Assembly (NCBI RefSeq): GCF_013393325.1
Contig: NZ_QJRC01000098.1
Span: 1-64,000, forward strand
Direction of reading: 5' to 3'
DNA: 64,000 bases
Source of the DNA: Pseudomonas hunanensis
GTDB taxonomy: Bacteria; Pseudomonadota; Gammaproteobacteria; Pseudomonadales; Pseudomonadaceae
Shown here piece after piece: positions 1 to 8,999 of the stretch. The notes beneath the pieces were generated by a model. It was not told where the DNA came from. It searched no databases and saw only the letters and a list, made by a program, of their open reading frames with translations. The position numbers and the translations under genes were made by a program. Within the stretch, counting starts at the first letter, position 1; each line of letters starts with the position of its first letter.

Positions 1-17
1 ACAGGGACCGCGCAGGC

Positions 18-917
18 TTAGAAGGGCAAGGTCAACTTCAACCAGTAGGCATCGCCTTGGGCGCGGTTGCGCACTTCGGTTTCCTTCGACCACTTGGCCG
101 TCACGAACCAGCCATCCTTGCCGCTGTACTTGATCGACGGCCCGATGGCAAAGCTGCGGCCTTTGTTGTCTTCGATGCGCTCGCCATCCAGGTTGTCGTC
201 AGTCGTCTGCCGGTAGTAGTACCCCCCTACCCCCAGCACCCAACCATTCCCAAGCCCCCACCCCACGGCATAATCCACATGAAATTCCTGCCCCGAGCGG
301 TAATCGGTGGCTGGGTTGCGCCGGTTGAAGTCGTACATCACCTTGGCATCCAGGTTGAGCCCCGCCGGGTCGACATAGCTCATCGCATACACCGGCTCGA
401 ACACCCAGTAGTTGCGCCCTGGGTTGGCCAGGTCGTTTTTGTCGTAGCGGCCGGTGGGGGCAATCATGTCGAAGGCCAGGATGCTGTGGAACTTGTCGCT
501 GTGGTGAAAGCCCAGTGCCGGGCCGAAGATCACGTCACCCAGGCCACTGTTGTGCTGTGACTGGCCATTGAGCGAGACCTTGACGTCCACCAGCGGCACG
601 ATGGCATGCAGCGCCAGGCTACCGCCCAGCAGGGTGTAGTCACTCACCCAGATCAGCCGGGGGACGATGGCGTTGGCCCGCACGCGAAAGTCCACCGGCA
701 GTTTGCGCCCGTCGTTGCCACGCAGGTTGTCTGCTTCATAGTGGTTGACGAAAAGCTGGCCATAGAAGCCCGGTGGCGGCATGGCGCCGGACATGTAGTT
801 CTCGGCCCCCAGTGGATACGAGGTGCCACCCCCTTCGGTGGCATGGGTCAAGTTGGCGGCGCCGAACAACGAGGCACACACGGCAAGGCGAAGCAGGTTC
901 GCTAGGGTCGGGTTCAT
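18..917 (-). CDS. Outer-membrane protein of the MetA-pathway phenol degradation / aromatic transport family
   Basis: A 299-residue protein. The ATG at 917 is chosen because it is followed at once by a signal peptide (charged start, hydrophobic LLRLAVCASLFGAANL, cleavage near THA-TEGG); the reading frame is open further upstream but without a leader. The body is rich in alternating hydrophobic and aromatic residues and ends in Phe (LKLTLPF), typical of an outer-membrane beta barrel. The family accompanies aromatic degradation clusters and is thought to act in passage of hydrophobic aromatics. It is the last gene downstream of dmpP in the same direction, so it is probably part of the phenol operon. 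The exact substrate is inferred from context only. Confidence 0.8.
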   Translation of the reverse strand: MNPTLANLLRLAVCASLFGAANLTHATEGGGTSYPLGAENYMSGAMPPPGFYGQLFVNHYEADNLRGNDGRKLPVDFRVRANAIVPRLIWVSDYTLLGGSLALHAIVPLVDVKVSLNGQSQHNSGLGDVIFGPALGFHHSDKFHSILAFDMIAPTGRYDKNDLANPGRNYWVFEPVYAMSYVDPAGLNLDAKVMYDFNRRNPATDYRSGQEFHVDYAVGWGLGNGWVLGVGGYYYRQTTDDNLDGERIEDNKGRSFAIGPSIKYSGKDGWFVTAKWSKETEVRNRAQGDAYWLKLTLPF

Positions 918-954
918 CGGGTCAACCTTTGTTGTTGTTATCGGTCGGGTGCAC

Positions 955-983
955 GCCGGCCCCCCGCGTTCGGGGCGCCGGGC
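955..983 (-). terminator. Imperfect GC-rich hairpin between dmpP and the outer-membrane protein gene
   Basis: The spacer contains a strong hairpin with a CCCCG stem, CGTT loop and CGGGG, extended by flanking CCGG/CCGG pairs. There is no run of T after it on the coding strand, so it may be an attenuator or an mRNA processing/stability element rather than a true terminator. Confidence 0.3.
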
Positions 984-993
984 TTGAAGGTGT

Positions 994-2055
994 TCAGATA
1001 CGTTTGAACAGGGCCGAACGCTGGCCTTCGGCAGCACCATCGGCAGCGCTGTAGAAGCGCTCCATGAAGATGTCGCGTTCGAACAGGCGGCCTTGCATCA
1101 GGCAGGTGATGGCCGCATCGATCATGGGTGGCGGGCCGCACAGGTAGGCCTTGTGACCGTTGAAGCGGCCATCGAAATGCTGCCTGGCCGCGTCGTGCAC
1201 ATAGCCGCGCACACCTTGCCACTGCTCGTCCTCAGCAGCCTGGCTAAGAGCAGGCACGTAGCTGAAGTTGGCATGGCGCTCGGCCAGCGCCTCGAACAGC
1301 TCGCGGTTGTACAGTTCAGCTCGAGTACGGGCGCCCTGGAACAGTGTGATGCGCCGGGTATCGCCACGCGCCAGCAAGTCAAGAATCATCGACTGCGGGC
1401 TGGAAAGCCCCGAGCCGCCAGCGATGAAAATCAGGTCACCCGGCTGTGAGCCGCGCACGAAGAACTGCCCGTAAGGGCCCGACAGCGCCAGCGCATCGCC
1501 CACCTTGAGCTGCTGGTGGATGTACCCGGTGGCCACGCCGCCTTCTACCAGACGCACGTGCAGTTCCACCTCGTCGGCCTGCTGGGGCGGGTTGGCCAGG
1601 GAAAACGCACGGGAGCCTTCGATACCTGGCAGCTGCAAGTTCACGTACTGCCCGGCCTGGAAGGCCATCGGCCGGTCGAGCTTGAGGTGCACGCCGCGAA
1701 TGGTCGGCGACAGTTCCACCAGCTGGGTGACCACCGCACGGTAGTCCTGCACCGGCAGGCCGGCGAAGTCCGGGTCGACATCGATGTCGGCCTCGATCAC
1801 CAGGTCACTCTGCGGGATGGCGCAGCAGGCCAGCACCTTGCCCTCGTCGCGTTCCATGTCCATCAGGGCGAAGGACGATGCAGCGCCGAGGTCGACTTCG
1901 CCTTCCAGCACCTGGCATTTGCAGGTGGCACAAGTGCCGTGGCCACAGGCAAACGGCAGCCAGACACCCTGGCGCAGGGCGGCTTCCAGGATGGTCTGGC
2001 CCTCCTCCACTTCGATCTGCTCACCGGTAGGTTCGATGGTGACTTGATAGCTCAT
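994..2055 (-). CDS. dmpP: Phenol hydroxylase reductase component (P5)
   Basis: A 353-residue NADH:acceptor reductase that passes electrons from NADH through FAD and a 2Fe-2S centre to the diiron hydroxylase. The N-terminal plant-type ferredoxin domain (about residues 1-90) shows CGHGTCATCKC plus a downstream Cys in LACCAIP. The FAD domain follows with the flavin motif RAFSLAN, and the NAD(P) domain has FIAGGSGLSSPQSM and the C-terminal YLCGPPPMID. Length matches DmpP/PhlF. It lies 11 bases downstream of dmpO within the operon. Confidence 0.95.
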   Translation of the reverse strand: MSYQVTIEPTGEQIEVEEGQTILEAALRQGVWLPFACGHGTCATCKCQVLEGEVDLGAASSFALMDMERDEGKVLACCAIPQSDLVIEADIDVDPDFAGLPVQDYRAVVTQLVELSPTIRGVHLKLDRPMAFQAGQYVNLQLPGIEGSRAFSLANPPQQADEVELHVRLVEGGVATGYIHQQLKVGDALALSGPYGQFFVRGSQPGDLIFIAGGSGLSSPQSMILDLLARGDTRRITLFQGARTRAELYNRELFEALAERHANFSYVPALSQAAEDEQWQGVRGYVHDAARQHFDGRFNGHKAYLCGPPPMIDAAITCLMQGRLFERDIFMERFYSAADGAAEGQRSALFKRI

Positions 2056-2066
2056 GGCGGCATTCC

Positions 2067-2426
2067 TCAGTTGTGGCTGCCGCCCAGGCCTTCGAGGCCG
2101 GGGGTGTGCAGGTGCAGCAGGCTTTTGTGGGCAACACCGTTGGCGGCCAGGCCACGGGCCAGGTCAGGCGTGAACGGCTGCTCGTCAAGGCGCCAGCGGG
2201 CGGCGGCAAAATCGACCTGTGCAGCATCCGGGTGCAGGGCAATGGCCGGCTTGACCACCTGCTCGATGAAAGCGGCAAAGGGCAGCGCCGGGTCTACCGG
2301 CAAGGTGAACGGTGCGCAGAACAGCAGGTGGTTTTCCCAGCACAGGTACACCAGCTGGGCGCCGTGGAAATTGGCCTGGCAGTCCAGGGGTTGGGCGGTG
2401 TAGCGGCCGATGGCGGTCACGGGCAT
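2067..2426 (-). CDS. dmpO: Phenol hydroxylase subunit P4
   Basis: A 119-residue subunit of the hydroxylase oligomer (the small gamma-type subunit of the alpha-beta-gamma dimer). The start at 2426 gives MPVTAIGRYTAQPLD, matching the family N-terminus; an in-frame ATG 42 bases upstream would add a lysine/asparagine-rich tail that is not expected. It lies between dmpN and dmpP in canonical K-L-M-N-O-P order. Confidence 0.9.
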   Translation of the reverse strand: MPVTAIGRYTAQPLDCQANFHGAQLVYLCWENHLLFCAPFTLPVDPALPFAAFIEQVVKPAIALHPDAAQVDFAAARWRLDEQPFTPDLARGLAANGVAHKSLLHLHTPGLEGLGGSHN

Positions 2427-2491
2427 GGCGTTGGTCCTCTTGTTCTTGTGAAAACCAGGGCGCAACAAGCGCGCCCTGGCAGATCGGCACT

Positions 2492-4006
2492 TCAGACAAC
2501 CTTGCGTTCGGCACCCTGCAGCGCCTGCCAGCGCTGCTGTTCGGGCGAGCCCTGGTACTCGAAGTTGTCCTGGCCGGGGGTGATGTTGTAGTAGTCGCGC
2601 ACCACCGACTCGACATCGCCGCCCCCGCAGTTGCCCTGCAGGATCTGGTGCACCGGCAACCAGGCCTGCACGTACTTGTCCGGCTCGAAGGCGAAGATGT
2701 CGCAGCAGCCATCGGAGCAGAAGTGGTAGCGCTCGCCCTCGTGCACCAGGCTACGGTGGCTCAATTGCGTCGGCGCATCCGGCTCGGTGAAGGCCAGCGG
2801 GATCTGGCAGATCTGGCACAGCATCGGCAGCGTCGGGTTGTAGAAGCGCTCACCGCGCGCCTGCAATTCGCGCCAATGCTCGTAGCGCGGGCGGTAGTAG
2901 CGGTCGAAGGTGTCCGGGTACTTGGCCGACAGCCAGTCCAGTTCTTCGTCGGTAGGGATCCAGGTGTGGAAGTTGGTGGCCTGGCTGTACTGGTAGAAGA
3001 TCGACCAGGCCTGGTGGCTGATGTGCTCTTTGCCGATGGTGGTCTGCTCGACGTATTTCGGCGGGCGAATGCCATAGCGTTCCAGGTCCTTGAACAGCGC
3101 GCCACCGGCCTCCTCGAAATACACCTCCCAGGCTTCGGCCCAGGACATCACTTTGTTTGGCAGCATGTAGTCCATCATCATGCCGACCAAGGTCAGCAGC
3201 CGGTAGCCGCGCCAGAACCACTTGTCGATCCAGCGTTGCACGATAGGCACGTTGTCCTCGTGCTGCTCCAGCAGGAACTTGATCACCTCCAGGCCCAGGG
3301 TCATGTGCCGGGCTTCATCGGACTGCGCCGAGAAACCGAAGGTGACCGTGGCCATGTCGCCGTTGAATGCCGCACCCGACATGAATGGCACGAACAGCAG
3401 GTTGGTCAGCACGTACTCGAACGAGAACGAAATGGCGGTAAGGAACTCGAACGGGCCCGCCGTGCGGGCATCCTCGAAGAACGACTTGGGCACCGACAGG
3501 AACCACACCCGGTCGTGCATGTGGGCAAAGTCATGCAGGCCGTTGAAGTGCTTGTTGTAGTGGCTCATGGCGTGCACCTGGGTCTGCACGTGGCGCAGCT
3601 CGTCGATGGCCTGCATCTGGCAGGCCACCCGTGCGCCGGCACCGCCAAAGTGCCGGCCAACCCGGGCAAAGCCCTGATAGGCCTGGTACTCCAGGGGTGT
3701 GACACCACTCAGGAACAACTTCAGGGCGTTGACATAACGGGCGTCGGAAATGTTCTGGTGGCCGTTGTTCTGGGCAAAGGCATCGAAGATGGCGTACAGC
3801 TTCTTTTCTTTTTCGGCCTGGTACTTCCAGTAGGCGTCCATGGTCAGGCGGAACGGGTCTTCCCACTTGTCCCAGTCGGTGATCTTGATGCCTTCGAACC
3901 GCTCGTAGGGGTAGATGTCTTCCTTGCTCTGGTAGCTCGGCTCCCAGCCCAGGTCACGGGTCAGACAGCGGTACTTGTCTTTCTGGTTGAGGCGCTTGGC
4001 GGCCAT
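2492..4006 (-). CDS. dmpN: Phenol hydroxylase large (catalytic, diiron) subunit P3
   Basis: A 504-residue alpha subunit of the soluble diiron multicomponent monooxygenase that hydroxylates phenol to catechol. The four-helix-bundle iron ligands are visible in two E/D-E-x-R-H motifs: AIDELRHVQ and AQSDEARHM, with EYQAYQ between TPLE and the first one. The C-terminal third has the Cys-rich segment PMLCQICQIPLAF and HFCSDGCCDIF seen in this subfamily. The start at 4006 (MAAKRLNQKDKY) is the family start. It is the third-last gene of the hydroxylase set in the leftward operon. Confidence 0.96.
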   Translation of the reverse strand: MAAKRLNQKDKYRCLTRDLGWEPSYQSKEDIYPYERFEGIKITDWDKWEDPFRLTMDAYWKYQAEKEKKLYAIFDAFAQNNGHQNISDARYVNALKLFLSGVTPLEYQAYQGFARVGRHFGGAGARVACQMQAIDELRHVQTQVHAMSHYNKHFNGLHDFAHMHDRVWFLSVPKSFFEDARTAGPFEFLTAISFSFEYVLTNLLFVPFMSGAAFNGDMATVTFGFSAQSDEARHMTLGLEVIKFLLEQHEDNVPIVQRWIDKWFWRGYRLLTLVGMMMDYMLPNKVMSWAEAWEVYFEEAGGALFKDLERYGIRPPKYVEQTTIGKEHISHQAWSIFYQYSQATNFHTWIPTDEELDWLSAKYPDTFDRYYRPRYEHWRELQARGERFYNPTLPMLCQICQIPLAFTEPDAPTQLSHRSLVHEGERYHFCSDGCCDIFAFEPDKYVQAWLPVHQILQGNCGGGDVESVVRDYYNITPGQDNFEYQGSPEQQRWQALQGAERKVV

Positions 4007-4038
4007 GGTGGTCTCCCTTGTTCTTGTCGTTGTGCGGA

Positions 4039-4308
4039 TCAGTTCCAGTGCAGGGCGAAGCAGTCTTCGTCTTCCTCGACGTTGCCGCCGAGGGTGATCA
4101 CGTCGATCAGCATTTCCTGCACGTCCCATTCACGGCCAAGCTTGTCTTCCACCGTGGCGCGGTGAATTTCCAGGCGCCCTTCGGCCTGCACGCGGATCAT
4201 CGCCGGCTGGTGCTGCACCTGGGCATGGGGGTTGTCCTGGGTGATGGCCTCGACGATGTAGCGGGCGCTGTCGTTGTCCTGGAAGGCGATATAAACGAGG
4301 GAAGTCAT
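4039..4308 (-). CDS. dmpM: Phenol hydroxylase activator (effector) protein P2
   Basis: An 89-residue cofactorless regulatory protein that docks on the hydroxylase and is needed for turnover. The start MTSLVYIAFQDNDSARY and the acidic C-terminus (NVEEDEDCFALHWN) match the MmoB/DmpM family. Its first codon overlaps the dmpL stop by four bases (ATGA type), showing translational coupling. Confidence 0.93.
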   Translation of the reverse strand: MTSLVYIAFQDNDSARYIVEAITQDNPHAQVQHQPAMIRVQAEGRLEIHRATVEDKLGREWDVQEMLIDVITLGGNVEEDEDCFALHWN

Positions 4309-5300
4309 GCGGCATCTCCACTGAGGCCGAGTTTTTTCAGGCGTGCGCCGAAGGCACTGTCACAGGCATCCAGCGCGTCGCGGCCGGGGCCGGCCTCGGC
4401 CAGTGGCAGCAGCGCTTGCACGGCGCGGCCGCGCCATTGGCTGACCCAGCCCTCGATCAACTGACGGTTGTGCGGGCTTTCGGCAACCACGGTCTTGACC
4501 AGGGCATCGACCCAGCGCTGGCTCTCGGCGAACCACAGGCGCATGAACTCGGTGAGCATGCCCAGCTGCCCTGCCCCGGCGGCCACCAATTGCGCGTCGA
4601 AGTGCTCGAACAACAGCGGGTACAGCAGGCCATCGCTGACCAGGTTCTGCGCCAGGCTCAGCTCGAACCAATCGCGCAGCACCAGGCTGTCCTCCACGTA
4701 ACGGCGCAGCCCTTGCCAGGCTGGCTCGTCCAGCCAGCGCTGCTTGGCTTCGGCCAGCAGTGCCAGGCCGTCGTCCTCCAGCAACAGCCCCATGCGCGAC
4801 AGATATTGGGCAATGGCCAGGCGGTCCATGGCGTGGAACATGTGCATCTGGGTGACGCTGGTGCCGAACGCGTCGGCGGCAATGCCACTGTTGTTCATGT
4901 TGGCGCCCAGTTCGGCATGGCGCAGCGGTAGCAACAGGCGCGCGATCAGGGCGCGGGTTTCGGCAGGCAGGCTGGCCAGCAGTTCGCGTTTTTCGCAGAA
5001 GGCAAAACTGTGCTCGGCGTTTTCCTGCATGCGGGCCCGGGCCTGCACGTAGGTGCCGTAGTAATACTGGCGCGGGTCGCTGACGGCGTACCAGTCGGCC
5101 ATTTGCACGGCAGTGCGGCTGGGGTCGTTGAGCAGCTTGTCGGGCTGCCACAGCGGGCGGTAGTGGAAGTTGCTGGCGGCTTCGATGTCGAAGCTGGCTT
5201 CCTGATAACGGCTGGCCGGCTTGTCACCGAAACGGCGGCGGGTGTGGCTGAAGGTCTGGCGGATCGGCTCGACCGTGGCCGTCTTGATCTCGATACTCAT
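4305..5300 (-). CDS. dmpL: Phenol hydroxylase beta subunit P1
   Basis: A 331-residue non-catalytic partner of DmpN with a diiron-like four-helix fold but no complete iron ligand set. The start at 5300 (MSIEIKTATVEPIRQTF) is selected because upstream in-frame residues are low-complexity read-through of dmpK in another frame. Characteristic segments include NFHYRPLWQPDKLLNDPSRT and YGTYVQARARMQENAEHSF. It lies between dmpK and dmpM. Confidence 0.94.
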   Translation of the reverse strand: MSIEIKTATVEPIRQTFSHTRRRFGDKPASRYQEASFDIEAASNFHYRPLWQPDKLLNDPSRTAVQMADWYAVSDPRQYYYGTYVQARARMQENAEHSFAFCEKRELLASLPAETRALIARLLLPLRHAELGANMNNSGIAADAFGTSVTQMHMFHAMDRLAIAQYLSRMGLLLEDDGLALLAEAKQRWLDEPAWQGLRRYVEDSLVLRDWFELSLAQNLVSDGLLYPLLFEHFDAQLVAAGAGQLGMLTEFMRLWFAESQRWVDALVKTVVAESPHNRQLIEGWVSQWRGRAVQALLPLAEAGPGRDALDACDSAFGARLKKLGLSGDAA

Positions 5301-5355
5301 GCAAGGCGTCCTGTACTTGTTGTTGTGGGGATGCAATGCGCCGGCAAGCGGCGCT

Positions 5356-5613
5356 TCACTCGTCCGCGTCGCGGCTTTCGCCATAGCGCCACTTCTGCAT
5401 GTCGGCATCGACGGCAGCGGCCATCGCGGCATCCATGTGGCGCACTCGGTTGCTGGCGCAGAAGCTGGCGAAGGCAGTGCGCGGCAGGACCAGTTCGACG
5501 AACAGGTCCGGGTAACCGATGGCGAAGTCGAACTCGACAAAGGCCGCATCCGGTTCGCTGCGTACGCGGACGTAGCGCGGCATCTGTTCGAAAGAAGGGG
5601 TGGCTGAGGTCAT
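5356..5613 (-). CDS. dmpK: Phenol hydroxylase assembly protein P0
   Basis: An 85-residue first gene of the operon. DmpK is known to assist formation of the active (iron-loaded) oxygenase rather than to be needed in catalysis. The sequence EPDAAFVEFDFAIGYPDLFV with the C-terminal CASNRVRHMD is typical. It is the first gene behind the sigma-54 promoter at 5648-5665, with a GGAG ribosome site about 10 bases before the ATG. Confidence 0.9.
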   Translation of the reverse strand: MTSATPSFEQMPRYVRVRSEPDAAFVEFDFAIGYPDLFVELVLPRTAFASFCASNRVRHMDAAMAAAVDADMQKWRYGESRDADE

Positions 5614-5647
5614 GCGCTGGTGCTCCGGCTGGACGTGCCAAGGGCTA

Positions 5648-5665
5648 GAGCAACGGCTGTGCCAG
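5648..5665 (-). promoter_or_regulatory. Sigma-54 promoter of the phenol hydroxylase operon (Po-type)
   Basis: Read on the minus strand the sequence is CTGGCACAGCCGTTGCTC. It has GG and GC separated by exactly ten bases and both consensus boxes (TGGCAC and TTGC). This strongly resembles the DmpR-dependent Po promoter of P. putida phenol operons. Transcription should begin about 12 bases past the GC, near 5638, ahead of dmpK. Confidence 0.9.
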
Positions 5666-5774
5666 GCACTTTCAAATCAAATAAAAATTCATTCAACTCA
5701 TTGTTTTTTATGAGTTTTAATTTCTACTGACGCTAACCGGACGTGGCCCTGCCCGCGCACAGAAGCCTGCCCGT

Positions 5775-5821
5775 TTGATCATTTGCTCAATCGGGCCAAG
5801 GCGGATGGAGCAAATGGCCAA
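5775..5821. promoter_or_regulatory. DmpR upstream activating sequences for the phenol operon
   Basis: Two 16-base imperfect palindromes lie three helical turns apart: TTGATCATTTGCTCAA (5775-5790) and TGGAGCAAATGGCCAA (5806-5821). They are about 137-183 bases upstream of the predicted start site, the placement expected for XylR/DmpR-class enhancers. The rest of the 375-base spacer 5614-5988 holds an AT-rich stretch near 5675-5730, suitable for DNA bending between enhancer and promoter, and no gene. Confidence 0.8.
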
Positions 5822-5988
5822 TGCGGCCAGCGATTGACTTTTGCGCGGCTTTCAGGCGGTTTAGAAAAGAGAGCGACCCGGGCCTTGCCTGCAACACCGA
5901 GGTCGTTTCGGCGTGACCGATAAACCCGCCCAGCCTGAGCGGGTGCACGCCAAATCCCCATACAACTACAAGCAAGGGGCGCAAGCGA

Positions 5989-7677
5989 ATGATTACCCAG
6001 TACAGGGCGCCTGAACCTGCACCGGCGCTGAAAGACCTGACCGAGCGGGTACGGTTCGAAGGCACCGAAGGCAAGATCTGGCTGGACGAACAACGCATGC
6101 TGCTGGTGCAAGCTGCGACCATGGCCAGCATGCGTCGCGAGCTGATCGAAATGCTCGGCGAAGAACGGGCCAAAGGCTTCTTCCTACGCCTGGGCTACCA
6201 GTCAGGCCTGAAGGACGCCGAGCTTGCCCGCAAGCTGCGGCCCAACGGCAACCCGGTGGAAATGTTCTTCATCGGCCCGCAACTGCACTCGCTCAAAGGC
6301 ATGGTCAAGGTGCGCCCGCAGCAACTGGAAATCGACCTGGACAACGGCCACTTCTACGCCGACATCGAGTGGCAGGATTCCTTCGAGGTGGAAAACTGCC
6401 AGTCAGAAGGCCTGCATTCCGAGCAGCCGGTGTGCTGGATGCTGCTCGGCTACGCCATCAGCTACAGCTCGTTCTTCCTTGGCCGTCAGGTGCTGTACAA
6501 GGAAGTCAGCTGCCGTGGCTGCGGTGGTAGCGAGTGCCGCATCATCGGCAAGCCGGTGGAGCAATGGGACGATGCCGAGACCTTCCTGCGCTACTTCCAG
6601 AGCGACCCGGTAATCGACGAGCTGCAATCGCTGCAGGTGCAGGTAGCCAACCTGCGCCAGCGCCTGCAATACGAGTCAGGGCAGTTCTACGGCATTGGCC
6701 AGTCGGCGGTTTACCGGCGCTGCTGCGCGCTCACCGACAAGGTCGCCCCAGGCAAGGCCTCGGTATTGCTGCTGGGTGAAACCGGGGTGGGCAAGGAAGT
6801 GATCGCCCGCAGCCTGCACCTGCGCAGTGAGCGTGCCGGCGCGGCATTCGTCGCGCTGAACTGCGCGACCATCCCGCCAGACCTGATCGAAGCCGAGCTG
6901 TTCGGCGTCGAGAAAGGCGCCTACACCGGCGCCCAGCAGGCTCGCATGGGGCGCTTCGAGCGGGCCAACGGCGGCACGCTGTTCCTGGACGAGATCGTCG
7001 AGTTAACCCCGCGAGCCCAGGCCAGCCTGCTGCGCGTGCTGCAGGAGGGCGAACTGGAGCGGGTGGGCGACAGCCGTACGCGGCCGGTGGACGTGCGGGT
7101 GATCGCTGCCACCCACGAGAACCTCGAACAAGCGGTCAAGGACGGGCGTTTCCGTGCCGACCTGTTCTACCGGCTTAACGTGTTCCCCGTGCACATTCCG
7201 GCGCTGCGTGAGCGCCGCGAAGACATCCCGCTGCTGATCGAGCACTTTCTCGGCCGCCTGCACCAAAGCTACGGCAAGAAAACCCGTGGCCTGAGCGACC
7301 GAGCGCTGCAGGTGTGCTTGCAATACGACTGGCCAGGCAACATCCGCGAGCTGGAAAACCTGATGGAGCGCGGCGTGATCATCACCGACGAGAACCAGAG
7401 CATCGGCCTGGACGCGCTGTTCCCGCATGAGCCGCCGGCTATCGACAGCATCGGCCTGGGTAGCGATGGCCGGCTGGTAGCGGCCAGTGACCAGGCTGCG
7501 CCTGGCTGGGTGGCGCAGATTCTCGACAGCGGTACTGGCCTGGATGCCGTCGAAGACGCGCTGATGCAGGAAGCCATGCAGCGCTGCGGGCAGAATGTTT
7601 CTGAAGCCGCGCGCCTGCTCGGCGTAACCCGCCCTGCCCTTGCCTATCGGCTGAAGAAAGCCCCCGACAAGCCTTGA
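5989..7677 (+). CDS. dmpR: Phenol-responsive sigma-54 transcriptional activator
   Basis: A 562-residue three-domain regulator of the XylR/DmpR group. The N-terminal aromatic sensing region (about 1-210) includes the V4R segment with Cys-rich [11 protein letters not shown] short linker ([18 protein letters not shown]) is followed by the AAA+ domain with Walker A GETGVGKE (about 263-270), the sigma-54-contacting loop GAYTGA (310-315), and GGTLFLDEI as Walker B. The C-terminus is a Fis-type helix-turn-helix ([20 protein letters not shown]). It binds phenols directly and activates the divergent dmp operon. The last three bases overlap a second operator pair serving catA. Confidence 0.95.
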   Translation: MITQYRAPEPAPALKDLTERVRFEGTEGKIWLDEQRMLLVQAATMASMRRELIEMLGEERAKGFFLRLGYQSGLKDAELARKLRPNGNPVEMFFIGPQLHSLKGMVKVRPQQLEIDLDNGHFYADIEWQDSFEVENCQSEGLHSEQPVCWMLLGYAISYSSFFLGRQVLYKEVSCRGCGGSECRIIGKPVEQWDDAETFLRYFQSDPVIDELQSLQVQVANLRQRLQYESGQFYGIGQSAVYRRCCALTDKVAPGKASVLLLGETGVGKEVIARSLHLRSERAGAAFVALNCATIPPDLIEAELFGVEKGAYTGAQQARMGRFERANGGTLFLDEIVELTPRAQASLLRVLQEGELERVGDSRTRPVDVRVIAATHENLEQAVKDGRFRADLFYRLNVFPVHIPALRERREDIPLLIEHFLGRLHQSYGKKTRGLSDRALQVCLQYDWPGNIRELENLMERGVIITDENQSIGLDALFPHEPPAIDSIGLGSDGRLVAASDQAAPGWVAQILDSGTGLDAVEDALMQEAMQRCGQNVSEAARLLGVTRPALAYRLKKAPDKP

Positions 7678-7720
7678 GCATTTGCGCAATGACACTGGCG
7701 CAGGTTGATCAAATGATCGA
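7674..7720. promoter_or_regulatory. Second DmpR-type operator pair, upstream of catA
   Basis: Two palindromes, TTGAGCATTTGCGCAA (7674-7689) and TTGATCAAATGATCGA (7705-7720), have the same 31-base register as the pair upstream of dmpK and the same half-site sequence. The first overlaps the dmpR stop codon. They lie about 90-137 bases before the predicted start site of catA. Confidence 0.75.
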
Positions 7721-7784
7721 GCCTGCGCCCGCTTTCACCCCCGCCTGAACAACAAAACTGCCTGATTTCAGCGTGTTACCAACC

Positions 7785-7800
7785 TGGCATTGCATTTGCT
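7785..7800 (+). promoter_or_regulatory. Sigma-54 promoter of catA
   Basis: TGGCATTGCATTTGCT has GG (7786-7787) and GC (7798-7799) ten bases apart and both the TGGCA and TTGCT elements. Predicted transcription start is near 7811, 34 bases before the catA ATG. With the DmpR operator pair just upstream this makes a complete enhancer-dependent promoter. Confidence 0.8.
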
Positions 7801-7844
7801 CAAGCCTTTGCACCGCAATAACAACAACGACCGGTGAGGCAACC

Positions 7845-8750
7845 ATGACTGTAGCGATATCCCATTCCCCCGACGTGCAGGCCTTTTTCGCCAAGGCAGC
7901 AGGCATAGGCAACGACCAGGGCAACACACGCCTGAAGCAGGTCGTGCTGCGCATCCTGCAGGACAGCGCCAGGCTGATCGAAGACCTGGCGATCAGCGAC
8001 GACGAATTCTGGCTAGCGGTGGACTACCTCAATCGCCTAGGCGGGCGCAACGAAGCGGGCCTGCTGATGGCGGGGCTTGGCCTGGAGCACTTCCTCGACC
8101 TGCTCAGCGATGCCCGCGATCGCCAGGCCGGCTATGCCGGCGGTACACCGCGCACCATCGAAGGCCCGTTGTACGTGGCTGGCGCGCCGCTGTGCGAAGG
8201 CGAAGCTCGGCTGGACGATGGCCACGACCTGGGCCAGCCAATGCTGCTCGAAGGCCAGGTGCTGGACGTGCACGGCAAACCGCTGGCCGGGGCCATCGTC
8301 GATGTGTGGCACGCCAATACCCAGGGGCTGTACTCCTACTTCGACACCAGCCAGGCCGAGTACAACCTGCGCCGGCGTATCCGCACGGATGCCCAGGGCC
8401 GCTATCGCGCCCGCAGCATCGTACCCAGCGGCTATGGCTGCCCGGCCGACGGACCGACCCAAGCCTGCCTGGACCAGTTGGGCCGCCATGGCCAGCGGCC
8501 CGCGCATATCCACTTTTTCATCAGCGCACCGGGGTATCGGCACCTGACCACACAGATCAACCTGGCGGGGGACGAATATTTGTGGGATGACTTTGCCCAT
8601 GCCACCCGTGACGGGCTGGTGGGTGAGGTTGAACAGCTTGCGGACGGAGTGGCGCGGGTGGTGTTCGATTTTTGCCTGCAGGCGGCGGCCAGCGCCGATG
8701 ATGAACAGCGCAGCCAGCGGCCTCGGGCTTTGCAAACAAGTACCGATTGA
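7845..8750 (+). CDS. catA: Catechol 1,2-dioxygenase
   Basis: A 301-residue intradiol dioxygenase that opens catechol to cis,cis-muconate. The start at 7845 follows a GGTGAGG ribosome site. The non-heme Fe(III) ligands can be placed at Tyr163 (GLYSYFD), Tyr197 (PSGYGCP), His221 and His223 (RPAHIHFF), with spacing close to the family's 164/200/224/226. The N-terminal helical dimerisation region is intact. Its position beside dmpR and behind a sigma-54 promoter suggests it serves phenol degradation rather than the benzoate cat operon; the rest of the ortho pathway is not in the window. Confidence 0.94.
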   Translation: MTVAISHSPDVQAFFAKAAGIGNDQGNTRLKQVVLRILQDSARLIEDLAISDDEFWLAVDYLNRLGGRNEAGLLMAGLGLEHFLDLLSDARDRQAGYAGGTPRTIEGPLYVAGAPLCEGEARLDDGHDLGQPMLLEGQVLDVHGKPLAGAIVDVWHANTQGLYSYFDTSQAEYNLRRRIRTDAQGRYRARSIVPSGYGCPADGPTQACLDQLGRHGQRPAHIHFFISAPGYRHLTTQINLAGDEYLWDDFAHATRDGLVGEVEQLADGVARVVFDFCLQAAASADDEQRSQRPRALQTSTD

Positions 8751-8770
8751 TTTAGCAGGGGCAGTCCACT

Positions 8771-8857
8771 CTGTGGGAGCGGGTTTACCCGCGAACACCG
8801 GCACAGCCGGTGCCAGGCACCGCGTTGGATTCTTCGCGGGTAAACCCGCTCCCACAG
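8771..8857. repeat. REP inverted pair (GGAGCGGGTTTACCCGC type)
   Basis: A perfect 25-base inverted repeat, arms 8771-8795 and 8833-8857, flanks a short GC-rich centre. This is the P. putida REP palindrome type. It lies after catA and may act as a transcription or mRNA-end barrier before the next gene; the rest of the 249-base gap shows nothing more. Confidence 0.8.
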
Positions 8858-8999
8858 GGCACTAGGACTGGCTGCGAAATCAGTGTCGTGCCAACCCGGC
8901 TATCGCAAGGCAGCCTCCAATCATTGGCGCCATCGGCCACCCTGCACTAGCGTTGTGCTACCAGCCAGCCCCAACGTTCATGCGGAGCCTTCACCCATC

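Noticed and set aside
8771-8857. Repeated palindromes considered as CRISPR repeats.
   Set aside because: They are isolated or paired inverted repeats without regular spacers or cas genes, and match the REP type.
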